A stretch of DNA of 13,773 nucleotides from UBA6776 sp964636785 (GCA_964636785.1 CAZWVK010000065.1:1-13773); one strand, 5' to 3'. Shown: positions 5,957-13,773, counted from the stretch's first letter. The notes: generated by a model not told the origin, from the sequence alone. Numbers and translations: made by a program.

Positions 5957-6790
5957 ATGGCATTACGTATTTCCACGAACGTGGCGTCCTTAAACGCCCA
6001 GAAGAACTTAGGTTCTACCAATATGGGGATGGAAAGATCCCTCGCCCGTCTCAGCTCTGGATATAGAATCAATCAAGCTGCAGACGATGCCGCAGGCCTT
6101 GCGATCAGTGAAAGACTACGCGGTCAAATTCGCGGTATGAAGCAAGCCAGCCGTAACTCAGAAGATGGTATCTCTCTCGTTCAAGTTGCTGAAGGCGGAC
6201 TCAATGAAATGTCAAACATGCTTATTCGCCTTCGCGAATTGGCGGTGCAAGCTTCTTCAGACACCATCGGTGACACTGAAAGAAAGTTCATCGATGTCGA
6301 ATACCAACAATTGAAATCAGAAATGCAAAGAATTTCCGAAGTCACCAAGTTCAACGGAAGAGATCTTTTGAATGGCACAGGAGGTGTCATTGATATTCAA
6401 GTTGGAACTGACAACGATCCATTCAAAGATCGAATCAGCTTCAACTCTTCAGCTGCAAATGCTTCTCTTGAAGCGCTAGGATTAGTCGCTGAATCTGTTG
6501 CAGATAAAGAATCTGCACAACGATCTCTTGGTGCTGTTGATGCATCAATGACTTCAGTGAACGCAATGAGAGCGAATTTCGGAGCTATGCAGAACCGATT
6601 GAACTCTACAATCGCAAACTTAGCGATCGCACACGAAAACCTATCTGCTGCGAACAGCCGAATTCGTGATGCAGACGTTGCTGAGGAAACTGCTGAGCTC
6701 ACTCGAAACAACATCTTGATGCAAGCTGGTGTTTCAGTTCTTGGTCAAGCAAACACCATGCAGCAAGTTGCACTTAAGCTCTTAGGATAA
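5957..6790 (+). CDS. fliC: Flagellin 2 (short FliC, D0/D1 domains only)
   Basis: A second filament subunit of 277 residues, paralogous to flagellin 1 along its whole length. The N-terminal half contains SLARLSSGYRINQAADDAAG and RELAVQASSDTIG. The C-terminal half contains AANSRIRDADVAEETAELTR and ends in QQVALKLLG, the common flagellin terminus that flagellin 1 lacks. D2/D3 domains are missing, so the filament surface would be formed by D1 only. The ATG is set by AGGGAGGA four bases upstream. It is transcribed alone, from a near-consensus sigma-28 promoter at 5711-5736 to a terminator at 6817-6850. The better promoter and much longer leader suggest that its expression level or timing differs from flagellin 1. 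Confidence 0.96.
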   Translation: MALRISTNVASLNAQKNLGSTNMGMERSLARLSSGYRINQAADDAAGLAISERLRGQIRGMKQASRNSEDGISLVQVAEGGLNEMSNMLIRLRELAVQASSDTIGDTERKFIDVEYQQLKSEMQRISEVTKFNGRDLLNGTGGVIDIQVGTDNDPFKDRISFNSSAANASLEALGLVAESVADKESAQRSLGAVDASMTSVNAMRANFGAMQNRLNSTIANLAIAHENLSAANSRIRDADVAEETAELTRNNILMQAGVSVLGQANTMQQVALKLLG

Positions 6791-6816
6791 GAAGTAACTA
6801 CTCGTCCCGTTTAAAC

Positions 6817-6850
6817 AAAGCCCAGGCAAACACCTGGGCTTTTTCTTTTT
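6817..6850 (+). terminator. Intrinsic terminator of flagellin 2
   Basis: AGCCCAGG (6819-6826) pairs perfectly with CCTGGGCT (6833-6840) around CAAACA. It can be lengthened by flanking A-T pairs and is followed by TTTTCTTTTT. This is a strong rho-independent terminator on the plus strand. Confidence 0.93.
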
Positions 6851-6863
6851 GTGACGCACATTG

Positions 6864-6878
6864 CTTCCGCAGCGGAAG
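6864..6878. promoter_or_regulatory. 15-nt palindrome upstream of the CPBP protease gene
   Basis: CTTCCGC and GCGGAAG form a perfect 7-bp inverted repeat around a single central A. It lies 53 nt before the CPBP start and 14 nt after the flagellin 2 terminator. The tight symmetry fits a dimeric repressor operator better than an RNA hairpin. Its position just before a possible -35 (TTGAGA, 6893-6898) is compatible with control of the downstream gene. The -10 (TAATCA, 17 bases further on) is poor. Confidence 0.35.
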
Positions 6879-6930
6879 TTTAAATCGTGATTTTGAGATT
6901 CATGCTTCTTAGTGCTAATCACTTTGTATT

Positions 6931-7860
6931 ATGTTCAAGCCGTTTCACTTTAGAATTTTTCTTACTGTCGCATTCCTCGCCACACTTCATCTCTTTATGC
7001 CAAAGGTGCGAGCAGCCAATCTGTTTTCAACGGACCTCACCTACAACACCGAAAGAGAACGTGGCTATATCCTTGGACCGCTCGGATCTTTATTACTTCC
7101 CGGCTTTGATCAATGGGTGGAAGGTCAGTTCTCTTCGGCGTTGATTTATTCGAGTGTCGCACTTGGCGGCCTTTCACTGGCCTCGGAAGCTGGAAATGAA
7201 TCCACAAATATTAGCGACATCGAAGAGGCCTCTGATCGCCAACGACAAACCCTGTATGGGCTTCAACTTTATCAAACCATGGGATCCTTAAGTGCATTTC
7301 ATAGTTTCAGAACGGCCGTGAAGTCGAGAACCCAAACAAATGATTTCAAGTTCTTAACAAAAGACGAAGACACAGGCGACTTATTAAAAGCACCTTTTGA
7401 ATTTGAACATATTCTAAAACCAACTTCTTATATTCCTCTTGGACTGTTAGCCGCATTCATTGCAGCCGGATGGAATGAAGAACCCAGGCATTTCAGAGGG
7501 AAGGATGCGGCTTTTTCACTGGGAGTGTCTTACAACGCCGGAGTGGGCGAAGAAGCTTTGTTCAGAGGTTATATGATGCCTGCTCTTATGAATTCTTTGG
7601 AAAATGAGTTTTGGAGCAATGCTATAACATCGGTGACCTTCGCTGCTCTTCATATTTCAAGTGACAACCCCTACCCGCTTTCACAACTTGCTCTTGGGTA
7701 TTATTTCGGTTGGCTCACTCAAAAGAACAATTGGACGCTTGCTGAAAGTATTTTTATTCACACCTGGTGGGACGTTTTGGTCTTTGTTTCAGTCACGGCG
7801 ACTCAAGGCGAGTCCGCCAGCGCCGGAATCTTTATCCCACTTGTTCACTACGGGTTCTGA
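6931..7860 (+). CDS. Exported CPBP-family (CAAX/Abi) intramembrane metalloprotease
   Basis: A 309-residue membrane protein of the CPBP family (CAAX prenyl protease and bacteriocin-processing enzymes). The catalytic motifs appear in order: EExxxR in GVGEEALFRGY (E207, E208, R212), FxxxH in FAALH (237-241), and HxxxD in IHTWWD (H277, D281). The last motif has Asp where Asn is more usual. Residues 1-28 look like a signal peptide ending in VRA before ANLF. Ahead of the protease domain, LLPGFDQWVEGQ (55-66) and a hydrophobic stretch form a region I could not assign. No Shine-Dalgarno sequence precedes the ATG (ACTTTGTATT). The gene may be leaderless or weakly translated. It is a single gene converging on ubiB. 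Substrates are unknown. Confidence 0.85.
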   Translation: MFKPFHFRIFLTVAFLATLHLFMPKVRAANLFSTDLTYNTERERGYILGPLGSLLLPGFDQWVEGQFSSALIYSSVALGGLSLASEAGNESTNISDIEEASDRQRQTLYGLQLYQTMGSLSAFHSFRTAVKSRTQTNDFKFLTKDEDTGDLLKAPFEFEHILKPTSYIPLGLLAAFIAAGWNEEPRHFRGKDAAFSLGVSYNAGVGEEALFRGYMMPALMNSLENEFWSNAITSVTFAALHISSDNPYPLSQLALGYYFGWLTQKNNWTLAESIFIHTWWDVLVFVSVTATQGESASAGIFIPLVHYGF

Positions 7861-7874
7861 AGGTGCCAATTCCT

Positions 7875-9419
7875 TTAACCGAACCACCAGATGAGGCCGA
7901 CAATGGTCGCAATAACCGCAATCAAAAGGTAAAGCCGGCGAAAGCCACGATCAATGGCTTCTTCGACGAGAATTAAATTTCGCTCTTCGGTTTTCACCGC
8001 GAAGTCCGGATGATTGACACGCCTTAAAGTTTGGCGAAGCTGTCTTGGAAACGCATACATAAACTGATTCATATCACGCAAGAACGTCATCGTATCTTGA
8101 GAAATCTTTTTCGTATCGACTCCAGATTGCAAAAGATGCTTTGAGTACTCTAACGATTCCGCCATAAAATCAAAATCTTTTGAAATTCGTCGGCCCACAC
8201 CCTCAATGGCCACAATCGATTTAAAAAACAAAATCAATTCCGATGGCAAAACCAATCCATGCTTTGCAGCCAATGTGGTGGAATCCATAAGAAGCTGACC
8301 CAAATTCAAGTGCTTCATTGTTAATCCGACATAAGGGCCCAGAACATATGCCAAATCCTGTGCAAAACCATCCACGTCCACATGTTCATTATAAGGCGCG
8401 AGATCCACATAAACATAGGCCATGCGCTCAAAATCCTCTTCCGCCAGCGATAAAAACATAGAGGCAATGGCTGCTCTCGTTCTTCGAGTGAGCCTTCCCA
8501 CCACCCCAAAATCAATCAATCCAATCTTACTATCCGGTAAAATAAACAGATTTCCAGCATGAAGATCGCCATGAAAAAAGCCATGGCTATATACCATTTT
8601 TAGATAAGTCCTTACTCCCAATCTTAAAATCGCCGAAGGTTCCACTCCGTCCTGCACCAAAGCGTCTGGGGCCGACAAAGGACGTCCCTTTAAAGCTTCC
8701 ATCACCAGAACCTTTTCGCTGGAGTAGTCTGTAAAGACCTTTGGAATCACTATACTCTCATCATCTGCAAAGTTCTGACGAAAGCGTTTGATATTATTGG
8801 CTTCGACAATGAAGTTCGTTTCGAGTTGAAGAGTCCGTCCGAATTCCTTAACCACTGCCTTTGGGTTGTAAGTGCGAGACTCTGGAATATAGTGATCCAC
8901 AAGAGAGGCAATCTGAGTCAACACTCCCAAATCTTCCGCAATCACCGCTTCGATTCCAGGCCTTTGAACTTTCACTACCACTTCGGTTCCGTTTGAAAGA
9001 TGAGCTTTATGGACCTGCGCAATACTCGCTGATGCCAATGGCGTCTCTTCAAAGGTTGGAAACACATCATGAAGTCCGACTTGGAATTCATCTTCGATCA
9101 CTTTTCGAATTGCAGAAAACGGAACTGGCTCGACACGATCATGAAGCCTTTGAAGTTCCACACAAAACTCTTCTGGAATTAAATCGGGCCGCGAAGCTAA
9201 TACCTGACCCAGTTTTACAAATGTCGGCCCCAATTCCTCAAGAGATCTGCGAAAGCGAATGGGCGCAGAAAGGTCTTGAAGTTCGGATGGAACCCACCTT
9301 CCTAAAAGAAACTTTCCGAGTTTGATCTTATTTATGAGATCTTGAAACCCGTTTCTTGCGAACACCGCCACTATTTTTCGAACCCTTGCGATGTTTCTTA
9401 TCTTTTTCATCTGAACCAT
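7875..9419 (-). CDS. ubiB: UbiB/AarF (ABC1/ADCK) family protein kinase-like ATPase
   Basis: An atypical kinase-fold protein of 514 residues. In proteobacteria UbiB is needed for ubiquinone synthesis or lipid handling, probably as an ATPase at the inner membrane. Visible hallmarks are the family-specific VKLGQ (68-72) and RPDLIP, the Ala-rich nucleotide loop PLASASIAQVHKA (127-139) replacing the glycine-rich loop, K150 in VVVKVQRPG, the catalytic loop HGDLHAGN (283-290) and DFG (303-305). A transmembrane segment closes the C-terminus (LLIAVIATIVGLIWWF). The conserved N-terminus, VRKIVAVFARNGFQDL, lies in the overlap with rnr, so the 92-nt overlap is real and is not a wrong start. ATG 9410 is an alternative start. 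The ribosome site is weak (GTGAG). The exact role is inferred. Confidence 0.9.
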   Translation of the reverse strand: MVQMKKIRNIARVRKIVAVFARNGFQDLINKIKLGKFLLGRWVPSELQDLSAPIRFRRSLEELGPTFVKLGQVLASRPDLIPEEFCVELQRLHDRVEPVPFSAIRKVIEDEFQVGLHDVFPTFEETPLASASIAQVHKAHLSNGTEVVVKVQRPGIEAVIAEDLGVLTQIASLVDHYIPESRTYNPKAVVKEFGRTLQLETNFIVEANNIKRFRQNFADDESIVIPKVFTDYSSEKVLVMEALKGRPLSAPDALVQDGVEPSAILRLGVRTYLKMVYSHGFFHGDLHAGNLFILPDSKIGLIDFGVVGRLTRRTRAAIASMFLSLAEEDFERMAYVYVDLAPYNEHVDVDGFAQDLAYVLGPYVGLTMKHLNLGQLLMDSTTLAAKHGLVLPSELILFFKSIVAIEGVGRRISKDFDFMAESLEYSKHLLQSGVDTKKISQDTMTFLRDMNQFMYAFPRQLRQTLRRVNHPDFAVKTEERNLILVEEAIDRGFRRLYLLIAVIATIVGLIWWFG

Positions 9420-11466
9420 ATTTTCTCACTGTAAATAGGTCTTTACCTCGCGGGATTTTTCCTGACTTTGCACTTTGTTTCACTTCACGTTCAGTCGTGT
9501 CCTTCGTTGGCCTTTTTCCGCTGACTTTCTGAGGCTCAAAATCCACCGGCATAAAATCCACTTGCCCAGCCTCAATATCCGTTCGCATCACTTGGACTTT
9601 CATCAGCTGACCAAGTTCAATCACATCTTTTGTGCGCTTATCAACCAGACAGACACGGTCCTGATCAAACTCATAACGACCTGGCCCCAACATGTCTAAC
9701 TTCACCAAACCATCCACATCATACTGGCGAAGCTGAACAAACACTCCAAACTTTGCAACCGATGTGATGACTCCTTCAAACTGTTCACCAACAAATTTTG
9801 CCATGAAACGCGCTTTTTTAATCGCCTTCACCTGGCGCTCCGCTTTCACCGATCTTTGCTCGCAGGCACTGATCATGGTGCCAATGCTCTCTAAGGTGCT
9901 CTCTCCAAGCAATGAGTAACCTTTCTTTGGATAAAGGAGAGCCTTCATCAAACGATGCACCACAAGATCCGCGTATCTACGGATGGGTGAAGTGAAATGA
10001 GTGTAATCCGGAAAGGCCAAGCCAAAATGACCAATGGGCTGTGCGGAGTACTTGGCCTGTGCGAGGGATCTCAAAACCAAAGTGCTCACAATAGCATGCT
10101 TTGGGTGTCCTTCAAAATGCTCAAGCGCGCGAGAGAGCCTCTTTTGTAAGTGCCCGGCATTTAAATTCTGATTATAACCAAAAGCATTTAAGTAGCGGCC
10201 CAGTTGATCAATGGCATCTTCTTTGGGTTCTTCATGAATGCGGTACAATGCATCGACTTCTTTTTCTTTAAAAAATCTCGCCACCGCCACGTTGGCCATT
10301 AGCATCAGCTCTTCAATCAAGCGATGAGCAAAAAGTCTTTCACTTTGAAGAATATCCACAGGAAATCCAGCTTCATCGAGTTCGATTTCAGTTTCAGGTA
10401 AATCCAGATCCAAAGAGCCTTCACGAAATCTCTTCGCCATTAAAACTTTCGCCAGATCTTTTGCTCTCAAGATCTCATCTTTCACATGCTCAATCTTTTT
10501 AGGAACCACTCCGTCAATCACTTCTTGAGCTTCACCATAAGTGACCCGGGCTTTTGATTCCATCAGTGCTTCGTAAAATTCACTCGATAAAAGATCACCA
10601 CTGAAACTCAGTTTCATATCGGCCACAAAACAGGCGCGGTAAACATTCGGCTTCAAAGAACAAAGTCCATTGCTGAGCTTCTCAGGAAGCATAGGAGCAA
10701 CAAAGCTTGGAAAGTAGGTGCTGTTCCCTCGCTCATAAGCGTCTGCGTCCAAAGCAGAGTTTGCTTTCACATAGTGACTGACATCTGCAATCGCAACCAC
10801 CAAACGAAAACCCTCACGATCTGTTTCTACATAAACGGCATCGTCGAAGTCCTTCGCCGTCACACCATCAATCGTGATGAGATTTAAGTCCGTAATGTCT
10901 TTTCTGTCTTTGAAATCTTCCTTTTCAATTTCAAAGGGAAGATCTTCGGCTTCAGCCAAAGCCTCTTTGGAAAACTCAAAAGGAATCGAATGCGAGTGAA
11001 GAACTCTTAGAGAGTCATTTTGCGGATTTTCCATATCTCCGATCAAAGCCACCACTTGACCACGAAACCCCTGATCCGAATCGGGATAGGATGTGATCTC
11101 TGCCGCGACCCAATCTTTGTCCTTCACATCCAGCTCTTTTGGAACCTCCACCTTGAGATCAGCACCCCAAGCAAAGCTCTTATCAATCAGCATTCCATAC
11201 CCAGGGCGGTTCTGAAGAAACTGCCCCATCACCCGTTTGACGGCGCGTCCCACAACTTGAGTGATCTCTCCTCTTGTTCGTGTGCCACCTGGCTCCTTAG
11301 ACACCCGGATCACCACACGATCATTGGACATCACACCTTCCATAGAATGGCGTGGAATATAAACGTCATCTTCATTGGGGTCGTCAGGAATAAAAAAACC
11401 AAACCCATCAGGGTGGCGCTTCACCGAACCTTCTAACACTTTTAAATTCTTCTTCATTGCGCCCAT
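9328..11466 (-). CDS. rnr: Ribonuclease R (RNB-family 3'-5' exoribonuclease)
   Basis: Processive 3'-5' exoribonuclease that degrades structured RNA. The 712 residues contain N-terminal cold-shock-type domains, an RNB domain, and an S1 domain (about 561-640). The RNB domain has the catalytic Asp cluster ITIDGVTAKDFDDA (D200, D206, D208, D209) and HFTSPIRRYADLVVHR (490-505). Residues 641-712 form a Lys/Arg-rich tail with no fold visible. The tail resembles that of RNase R rather than RNase II, and the N-terminal helix-turn-helix of E. coli RNase R (813 residues) is lacking. The last 30 or so residues overlap ubiB in another frame. The start has AGGAG six bases upstream, inside a small palindrome. 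It is the first gene of a two-gene minus-strand operon with ubiB. Confidence 0.95.
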   Translation of the reverse strand: MGAMKKNLKVLEGSVKRHPDGFGFFIPDDPNEDDVYIPRHSMEGVMSNDRVVIRVSKEPGGTRTRGEITQVVGRAVKRVMGQFLQNRPGYGMLIDKSFAWGADLKVEVPKELDVKDKDWVAAEITSYPDSDQGFRGQVVALIGDMENPQNDSLRVLHSHSIPFEFSKEALAEAEDLPFEIEKEDFKDRKDITDLNLITIDGVTAKDFDDAVYVETDREGFRLVVAIADVSHYVKANSALDADAYERGNSTYFPSFVAPMLPEKLSNGLCSLKPNVYRACFVADMKLSFSGDLLSSEFYEALMESKARVTYGEAQEVIDGVVPKKIEHVKDEILRAKDLAKVLMAKRFREGSLDLDLPETEIELDEAGFPVDILQSERLFAHRLIEELMLMANVAVARFFKEKEVDALYRIHEEPKEDAIDQLGRYLNAFGYNQNLNAGHLQKRLSRALEHFEGHPKHAIVSTLVLRSLAQAKYSAQPIGHFGLAFPDYTHFTSPIRRYADLVVHRLMKALLYPKKGYSLLGESTLESIGTMISACEQRSVKAERQVKAIKKARFMAKFVGEQFEGVITSVAKFGVFVQLRQYDVDGLVKLDMLGPGRYEFDQDRVCLVDKRTKDVIELGQLMKVQVMRTDIEAGQVDFMPVDFEPQKVSGKRPTKDTTEREVKQSAKSGKIPRGKDLFTVRKYGSDEKDKKHRKGSKNSGGVRKKRVSRSHK

Positions 11467-11480
11467 TCTAGGCTCCTAGA
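11467..11480 (-). promoter_or_regulatory. Palindrome enclosing the rnr ribosome binding site
   Basis: Read on the minus strand, TCTAGGAGCCTAGA is a perfect inverted repeat directly before the rnr ATG. The central AGGAG is the Shine-Dalgarno sequence. A 5-bp stem with a GAGC loop could partly hide it. The stem is short, so any effect on translation would be modest. Confidence 0.35.
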
Positions 11481-11564
11481 TTCCAAAAAACAAAGTAGAA
11501 CCGCATAGGTTCGTTAGACTTGACCTCCTGCGCGAAGGTGGGTAAGCCGCTCTAAGGGATAATG

Positions 11565-11570
11565 AGGAGG
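11565..11570 (+). promoter_or_regulatory. Ribosome binding site of the dioxygenase gene
   Basis: AGGAGG lies seven bases before the ATG at 11578 and supports that start over the nearby ATG at 11562. TTGACC at 11520-11525 is a good -35-like element on the same strand, but the hexamer 17 bases downstream (TAAGCC) is a poor -10. Confidence 0.7.
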
Positions 11571-11577
11571 GGGCCTT

Positions 11578-12525
11578 ATGTCAGACCACAAAAATCAAGT
11601 TCCAGTACTGAGTTTGAAAGCCTATACCAGCGGCAGTTCCGGGGACCGAGACCAATTCATCGCAGAACTTTTCGCAGGTCTTAAGAAGTATGGTTTTATT
11701 ATTCTCAAAGACCACCCCATTCAGACTTCACTCCTTAGAGAGGCCTATGCGCTCAGTGAAAAATTCTTTCGTTTGAATGATGAGCAAAAGCTCGCCTATG
11801 ACAAGATCGAAGGTGGCCAACGTGGTTACACGGCTTTCGGAAAAGAACATGCGAAGGATTCGAAGTTTCCGGACCTTAAAGAGTTTTGGCATGTCGGGCG
11901 CGATCTGGATAGCAACCATCGTTTGAAATCCTTCTTTCCAGACAATGTTTGGCCTGAAGAGGTCGCAGGCTTTAAAGAAACATTTCAAAGTCTCTTTAAA
12001 GCATTGGATGACACTGGCCGAATCATGCTTGAAGCACTGACATTTCCTTTGGATGTTCCAAAAAACTATTTCCACGATATGACGGACAATGGAAGTTCCA
12101 TTCTAAGACTTCTTCATTACCCACCCATTCCAGAAGGCGCGGATCCAAATTGCATTCGTGCAGCTGCGCATGAAGATATCAATCTGATCACTCTGCTTGT
12201 GAGTGCACAAGGCGCTGGCCTTGAACTCTTAACTCGTGAGGGAGAGTGGATCCCAGTTGAAACAGAGCCTGAAAACATCATCGTCGATTCGGGTGATATG
12301 TTGGCACGGATTACAAACGACGTGATTCCTGCGACCACTCACCGTGTGGTCAATCCGAAAGGCGAAAACAAAAGCCGCTATTCGATGCCGTTCTTTATGC
12401 ATCCTAACCCGGACGCCAATCTTGAGTGTATAGCCTCTTGCCGTGGCGCGGGTCCAAAATACCCCCCAATTCTAGCGAATGATTTTTTAATGGAAAGACT
12501 TCGCGAAATCGGCTTAACTAAATAA
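11578..12525 (+). CDS. Isopenicillin-N-synthase-like 2-oxoglutarate/Fe(II) dioxygenase
   Basis: A soluble non-haem iron oxygenase of 315 residues. The DIOX_N-like N-terminus contains KKYGFIILKDHPI (36-48). The 2OG-Fe(II) core has the iron triad HED (H198, D200) and H255 in TTHRVVNP. The co-substrate-binding RxS motif is R267 and S269 in KSRYSMPFF. These residues predict an active enzyme using 2-oxoglutarate and O2. The substrate cannot be read from the sequence: the family includes IPNS, ethylene-forming enzymes and many uncharacterised bacterial oxygenases. The strong AGGAGG site supports good expression. A small secreted protein follows after 13 nt, probably in the same transcript. No antibiotic-pathway genes are nearby, so beta-lactam synthesis is unlikely. 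Confidence 0.9.
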   Translation: MSDHKNQVPVLSLKAYTSGSSGDRDQFIAELFAGLKKYGFIILKDHPIQTSLLREAYALSEKFFRLNDEQKLAYDKIEGGQRGYTAFGKEHAKDSKFPDLKEFWHVGRDLDSNHRLKSFFPDNVWPEEVAGFKETFQSLFKALDDTGRIMLEALTFPLDVPKNYFHDMTDNGSSILRLLHYPPIPEGADPNCIRAAAHEDINLITLLVSAQGAGLELLTREGEWIPVETEPENIIVDSGDMLARITNDVIPATTHRVVNPKGENKSRYSMPFFMHPNPDANLECIASCRGAGPKYPPILANDFLMERLREIGLTK

Positions 12526-12538
12526 AAAAGGGGGATTC

Positions 12539-12859
12539 ATGAGAACGATTATTTTAGTGGTCCTAGCGTTATTTTCACTGAGTGCATTTGGATACAAAAC
12601 AGGAGTTCATTCCTGCAAAAACGCAAACCCAGCACTCCCCGACAATGTCTATGATATTAAAGATTTAAACGTCGACGGCAGCACTCTTCCATTTGTACAA
12701 CTCACTCGTCATCATCTGGATCGCGAATCCGGCGAGATCTACACCTCGACCATCAAAGGAATCGCAACGGTTTCCAGCGTAAAAACGAGTGAGTATCTTT
12801 CAGTCAATCAGGTTCGCCTCGAGTTTGTGAACGATAAGTTCATCAACTGCAAAGAATAA
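12539..12859 (+). CDS. Small secreted protein of unknown function
   Basis: I do not recognise this 106-residue protein. It starts with a typical Sec signal peptide (MRTIILVVLALFSLSAFG, with cleavage likely near residue 18). The mature part is about 88 residues with two cysteines, one near its start (HSCKN) and one at its end (INCKE). They could form a single disulfide in the periplasm or outside the cell. There is no lipobox, so it is not a lipoprotein. The region YDIKDLNVDGSTLPFVQLTR suggests a small beta-rich fold, but that is a guess. AAGGGGG precedes the ATG and the gap from the dioxygenase is 13 nt, so the two are probably co-transcribed. It converges on valS with 3 nt between the stop codons. 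Confidence 0.8.
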   Translation: MRTIILVVLALFSLSAFGYKTGVHSCKNANPALPDNVYDIKDLNVDGSTLPFVQLTRHHLDRESGEIYTSTIKGIATVSSVKTSEYLSVNQVRLEFVNDKFINCKE

Positions 12860-12862
12860 AAG

Positions 12863-13773
12863 TTAACTTAGGCGCGATAACTGAGCCTGTAATGTCTCAA
12901 TGAGCGCCTTGTTCTCCGCAAGCTGCGCGCGTCCTTGTTCCACAACTTCAGCTGGCGCATTCGCAATAAAATTCTTATTGCTTAAGCGCTGATTCAAGCC
13001 CGCCTGATCTTTCATCAATTTCTCAACCGTCTTTTGAATGCGCTTGATTTCCTCTTCTAGATCCACAAGACCCTCAAGTGGAATCACCACATCCGCCTTA
13101 AAAGTTTTTACACTCACAGGTTGAACGGCACATTTAGAAAAAGATTCCACAGGTCCAATCTCACAAGCAGAAAGCTTCCCAAGTGTCATGATAAACGCCT
13201 TATTGGCGCCAAGAATTTTTTGAGTGTCTCCATCCTGAGGATTGATCAACACCTTGATCTTCTCCCCAGGCTTGATTCGATTTTCGCCGCGAATATTTCG
13301 GATCGCAGTAATCACTTCTCGAACTAAATCCATTTCATCAGCGACCTTATCTGAGCCCAGCTCAAGCAAGGCCTTGTCTCCAGTCGGAGTTGGATAGGTG
13401 TCTACACAGACTGATTGACTCTTGATCGGAAGCTTTTGAAAAATCTCTTCGGTAATAAATGGAGTGAATGGATGAAGAAGTCTGGCAATTCGATTTAAAA
13501 GATGAGCTAGAATAAGCTGAGTCGCTTTTTTCTCTTTGGACTCCTCACCATACATAATCGGCTTAATAAACTCCAGGTACCAATCACAGAACGAATGCCA
13601 AACAAAAGAATAAAGGCTGTTCGCTGCATCAGAGAATCGATAGTTCTCCATGGCCTCATGAACCTCTTGCTCGACTTCTGAAAGCTTATGAAGAATCCAT
13701 TTGTCCGCATCACTCAAATCCAATTTATTTGGAAGCGTATTGATATCGGCTTTTGAAAAATCAACTCCATCCA
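12863..13773 (-). CDS. valS: Valyl-tRNA synthetase, C-terminal part (5' end outside window)
   Basis: Charges tRNA-Val with valine. Only the last 302 residues are present; the frame runs off the right edge without a start. A TTG at 13723 is an internal Leu, since the frame continues upstream as DFSKADINTLPNKLDL. The segment starts just before the anticodon-binding domain (SDADKWILHKL, NSLYSFVWHSFCDWYLEFIK, LHPFTPFITEEIFQKLP). The Val-specific C-terminal coiled coil follows (LEEEIKRIQKTVEKL, NKNFIANAPAEVVE), ending in LQAQLSRLS. The coiled-coil arm separates ValS from LeuRS and IleRS. The HIGH and KMSKS motifs would lie outside the window. No terminator is evident after the stop. Confidence 0.96.
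   Translation of the reverse strand, partial: DGVDFSKADINTLPNKLDLSDADKWILHKLSEVEQEVHEAMENYRFSDAANSLYSFVWHSFCDWYLEFIKPIMYGEESKEKKATQLILAHLLNRIARLLHPFTPFITEEIFQKLPIKSQSVCVDTYPTPTGDKALLELGSDKVADEMDLVREVITAIRNIRGENRIKPGEKIKVLINPQDGDTQKILGANKAFIMTLGKLSACEIGPVESFSKCAVQPVSVKTFKADVVIPLEGLVDLEEEIKRIQKTVEKLMKDQAGLNQRLSNKNFIANAPAEVVEQGRAQLAENKALIETLQAQLSRLS

Noticed and set aside
8861..9325. A 154-codon plus-strand frame antisense to ubiB
   Set aside because: It lies wholly inside a well-conserved gene on the other strand. There is no ribosome site and no recognisable domain.
11578..12525. Beta-lactam (penicillin) biosynthesis enzyme
   Set aside because: The residues define the broad 2OG-Fe(II)/IPNS-like family only. 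No ACV synthetase or other pathway gene is present, and the RxS motif is shared by many dioxygenases.
12840..12890. A possible bidirectional terminator between the secreted-protein gene and valS
   Set aside because: Only short, imperfect pairing is present and there is no stable GC stem next to the T-rich stretch.

Overview
The window looks like ordinary core chromosome of a flagellated, moderate-GC Gram-negative bacterium. Two short tandem flagellins with only D0/D1 domains, a sigma-28-type promoter, a secreted CPBP protease and the gene mix suggest a Bdellovibrio-like member of the Bdellovibrionota. That assignment is an inference from gene content and flagellin style and was not tested by a search. 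No mobile element, CRISPR array, rRNA or tRNA is visible. No unknown multi-gene defence or biosynthetic system could be recognised. The most unusual part is the RNA architecture around the two flagellin genes.

Layout. Positions 103-3076 hold a tight minus-strand operon: an SAMHD1-like HD phosphohydrolase, a DCC-family (DUF393) thiol-disulfide protein and purD (purine synthesis). Divergent from it on the plus strand, 3197-4482 holds thyA and folA, overlapping by 4 nt and together forming the dTMP/tetrahydrofolate cycle. This left third is therefore a nucleotide-metabolism block.

Positions 4483-6850 carry two separately transcribed flagellin genes. Each has its own candidate sigma-28 promoter and its own intrinsic terminator. 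Both leaders hold hairpins that display GGA in the loop, including the identical hexaloop AAGGAT in both, plus an ANGGA motif over the Shine-Dalgarno sequence. This is the arrangement known for CsrA control of flagellin mRNA. The second leader is about 210 nt long and can form alternative structures.

Positions 6931-7860 encode an exported CPBP-family intramembrane protease with no visible ribosome binding site. It converges on a minus-strand pair, rnr (RNase R) then ubiB/aarF-like, whose reading frames overlap by 92 nt. Positions 11578-12859 hold a plus-strand pair: an isopenicillin-N-synthase-like 2OG-Fe(II) dioxygenase and a small secreted protein of unknown function. The right edge cuts through valS, of which only the C-terminal 302 residues lie in the window.
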